DNA of 10,404 bases from Desulfobacterales bacterium (GTDB lineage Bacteria > Desulfobacterota > DSM-4660 > Desulfatiglandales > Desulfatiglandaceae). Below, one piece after another: positions 7,348 to 10,404 of the stretch. Under the pieces are notes generated by a model. That model was not told the origin of the DNA. It ran no database searches and saw only the letters and a list, made by a program, of their open reading frames with translations. Positions within the stretch are counted from its first letter, which is position 1, and every line of letters starts with the position of its first letter. A program made the translations under genes and the position numbers. The DNA is taken from assembly GCA_022013615.1 (NCBI GenBank), contig JAKLQB010000676.1, forward strand, positions 1 through 10,404. The letters are read 5' to 3'.

Positions 7348-7353
7348 TGCCTC

Positions 7354-8611
<1,258 letters not shown>

Positions 8612-8671
8612 TAATTCGGTAGAATTTTTCACTTCCAATATCTAACGTGAAATTAGGATGTTAGAGAAAGT
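8612..8671 (+). promoter_or_regulatory. CRISPR leader (AT-rich gap between cas2 and the first repeat)
   Basis: Only 60 bp separate the cas2 stop from repeat 1. The gap is AT-rich relative to cas1-cas2, as leaders usually are, and lies at the end where new spacers would be added if the array is transcribed on the + strand. The repeat orientation (ATGAACCG handle at its 3' end) supports this. A promoter for the array is expected here or in the 3' end of cas2. I can see only a weak -10-like TAGAAT at 8620-8625 without a matching -35. No match to the E. coli IHF-site consensus is evident by eye. Confidence 0.6.
8641..8665 (+). repeat. Short inverted repeat in the leader
   Basis: TCTAAC at 8641-8646 is the exact complement of GTTAGA at 8660-8665, ending 6 nt before the first CRISPR repeat. 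Six base pairs with a 13-nt spacing can occur by chance. The position, where leader-anchoring motifs for integration are found in other I-E systems, is why it is recorded. Confidence 0.35.
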
Positions 8672-9403
8672 GTGTTCCCCACAGGCGTGGGGATGAACCG
8701 GGCACCACATAATCCCCTGGTCTTTCAGTAGTGTGTTCCCCACAGGCGTGGGGATGAACCGACATAGCACAGTATAAGAAATATCTTCCCCAGGTGTTCC
8801 CCACAGGCGTGGGGATGAACCGACCATATTACGCAAAAGGTTTTTGCTCAATGCGTGTTCCCCACAGGCGTGGGGATGAACCGTCCCGGTAGGCGTACTG
8901 TCTATTTTATAAACCGTGTTCCCCACAGGCGTGGGGATGAACCGTTGACGCAGAATGAAAATACACCCCATCAGTAGTGTTCCCCACAGGCGTGGGGATG
9001 AACCGCGAGGAATATCAACAGAGGATGCATAATATTAGTGTTCCCCACAGGCGTGGGGATGAACCGTGGGATAAATATTTAGCTTCTATTGCAAGCACGT
9101 GTTCCCCACAGGCGTGGGGATGAACCGCCCCTGATGGGTTCCAACTCCGGGTCAGCATTGTGTTCCCCACAGGCGTGGGGATGAACCGAGGCTTATTAGT
9201 TAGACAACATTCACAAAATTGTGTTCCCCACAGGCGTGGGGATGAACCGGGCTTTGCTCTATTTGTGGGGCTAAACCCCTGGTGTTCCCCACAGGCGTGG
9301 GGATGAACCGTGGGGTGTTCTTTGATCAGCACGTCAGGTCGAGTGTTCCCCACAGGCGTGGGGATGAACCGCCAGAGCAGACTATAAAGATAGAGTTATC
9401 CAT

Positions 9404-9493
9404 GTGTTCCCCACAGGCGTGGGGATGAACCGCACATGCGTCCCCTCGCCAGGAGAACTGATCAGTGTTCCCCACAGGCGTGGGGATGAACCG
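9404..9493 (+). repeat. Repeat-spacer-repeat unit, copy 1 (spacer 13)
   Basis: Spacer 13 (9433-9464) starts CACATGCGTCCCC and ends GAACTGATCA. Together with its flanking repeats it forms a 90-bp segment identical to 9709-9798, 305 bp (five array units) downstream. Confidence 0.97.
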
Positions 9494-9708
9494 TGAACCT
9501 CCCTGTTGGACATCAGCGATGATAGGTGTTCCCCACAGGCGTGGGGATGAACCGTATAATAGCATAATGTCCCCATCCATTAAAATGTGTTCCCCACAGG
9601 CGTGGGGATGAACCGCGGGCGTGCATCGACGAGACGGGCATCGGAAAGTGTTCCCCACAGGCGTGGGGATGAACCGCCCGGCCATTCGCTGTGAAACAGT
9701 AGCACGCG

Positions 9709-9798
9709 GTGTTCCCCACAGGCGTGGGGATGAACCGCACATGCGTCCCCTCGCCAGGAGAACTGATCAGTGTTCCCCACAGGCGTGGGGATGAACCG
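9709..9798 (+). repeat. Repeat-spacer-repeat unit, copy 2 (spacer 18)
   Basis: Spacer 18 (9738-9769) is identical base for base, and in the same orientation, to spacer 13. The neighbouring spacers (17 and 19 against 12 and 14) differ, so this is not part of a larger tandem duplication. Confidence 0.97.
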
Positions 9799-10404
9799 AT
9801 CACGGGCGAGCTGGTGGGCACGGGCAAGGTGTGTTCCCCACAGGCGTGGGGATGAACCGAGATCGTCTTTTTCCCTCATTCGACCAATCTGGTGTTCCCC
9901 ACAGGCGTGGGGATGAACCGAGGAAAGAGGAATACTGTTTTCTATTTCCTGAGTGTTCCCCACAGGCGTGGGGATGAACCGCATTGTTAGATGCCAGCCA
10001 GGCGTCCATGATAGTGTTCCCCACAGGCGTGGGGATGAACCGCCCTGCTTAGATGGAAGGACAGGCTTCCGGTTGTGTTCCCCACAGGCGTGGGGATGAA
10101 CCGGAATAAAAAAGCCCCTGGTATAGATAAGATTAGTGTTCCCCACAGGCGTGGGGATGAACCGTCTCATAGTGTTTTTCATATAACGGGTGCAGGGTGT
10201 TCCCCACAGGCGTGGGGATGAACCGGTTTGCTTAGACCAGGGGAACAGCACTTGAAAGTGTTCCCCACAGGCGTGGGGATGAACCGATCCGGAGACAGGC
10301 ATTTGGCTGAAAATCAGGGTGTTCCCCACAGGCGTGGGGATGAACCGGCAACCGGAGAAGATGGTAATGGTCTTACATAGTGTTCCCCACAGGCGTGGGG
10401 ATGA

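Larger units (their letters stand above)
8672..10404 (+). CRISPR. Type I-E CRISPR array, 28 full spacers and 28 full repeats plus one cut by the window edge
   Basis: The repeat is 29 nt. It begins GTGTTCCCCAC, continues AGGC and ends GTGGGGATGAACCG. Repeat starts fall at 8672 and every 61 nt to 10380; the last is cut at 25 nt by the window edge. Every spacer is 32 nt, the standard I-E length. CCCCAC (repeat positions 6-11) and GTGGGG (16-21) form a 6-bp stem with the loop AGGC. Cas6e should cut after position 21, leaving the 8-nt handle AUGAACCG (E. coli: AUAAACCG). All repeats read the same, with no degenerate copy, and the leader-distal end is not reached. Spacers range from AT-rich (spacer 9, 9189-9220) to very GC-rich (spacer 16, 9616-9647, and spacer 19, 9799-9830), which suggests varied sources. 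Spacers 13 and 18 are identical. Confidence 0.99.

Noticed and set aside
7347..7349. ATG overlapping the BRO stop as a cas1 start
   Set aside because: It is in a different frame from the Cas1 coding sequence; only the TTG at 7354 fits.
9250..9281. Hairpin-like GGGGCTAAACCCC inside spacer 10
   Set aside because: This is probably a property of the captured foreign DNA. A 4-bp stem within one spacer does not support a separate element.
8642..10329. Several long minus-strand reading frames across the array, rich in peptides such as [19 protein letters not shown] and GSSPRLWGT
   Set aside because: These are the three reading phases of the CRISPR repeat on the minus strand. The 61-nt period cycles through all frames without stops, giving false repeat proteins.

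Overview
The window carries most of a type I-E (Cascade) CRISPR-Cas locus, with every gene on the + strand. The order is cas3 (3' part only), casA/cse1, casB/cse2, casC/cas7e, casD/cas5e, casE/cas6e, an insert of about 1.5 kb, cas1e, cas2e, a 60-bp leader, and a CRISPR array that runs off the right edge. The array has 28 complete spacers at an exact 61-bp period (29-bp repeat, 32-bp spacer).

Region 1 (1-5772) is the interference module. Gaps are at most 11 nt and there are ATGA-type overlaps, so it reads as one operon. It is AT-rich. Cas3 is the helicase-nuclease, CasA/B/C/D/E form the Cascade surveillance complex, and CasE also cuts the pre-crRNA. Region 2 (5773-7347) does not belong to the standard I-E layout. 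It holds a 57-codon Fic-protein N-terminal remnant, an unrecognised short ORF fragment, a DUF1016/YhcG N-terminal fragment that has lost its nuclease domain, and an apparently intact BRO-N/DinD-like gene. The BRO stop codon lies 6 nt upstream of the cas1 start. Region 3 (7354-8611) is the adaptation module, with a full set of Cas1e catalytic residues and a Cas2e that has a C-terminal tail. It is clearly more GC-rich than region 1. Region 4 (8612 to end) is the leader and array. All repeats are identical as far as they can be read, and spacers 13 and 18 are the same 32 nt.

The organism is a bacterium. The Cas1e/Cas2e sequences and the repeat resemble those common in Proteobacteria and Desulfobacterota-type anaerobes, but nothing here fixes the taxon. 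The base-composition step at the insert suggests that the effector and adaptation modules have different histories and were joined at, or disturbed by, the Fic/YhcG/BRO insert.

I see no wholly new multi-gene system. The most notable points are the BRO-N/DinD-like gene tightly coupled to cas1-cas2, the compositional mosaic, the duplicated spacer, and a perfect 16-bp inverted repeat inside the BRO gene.
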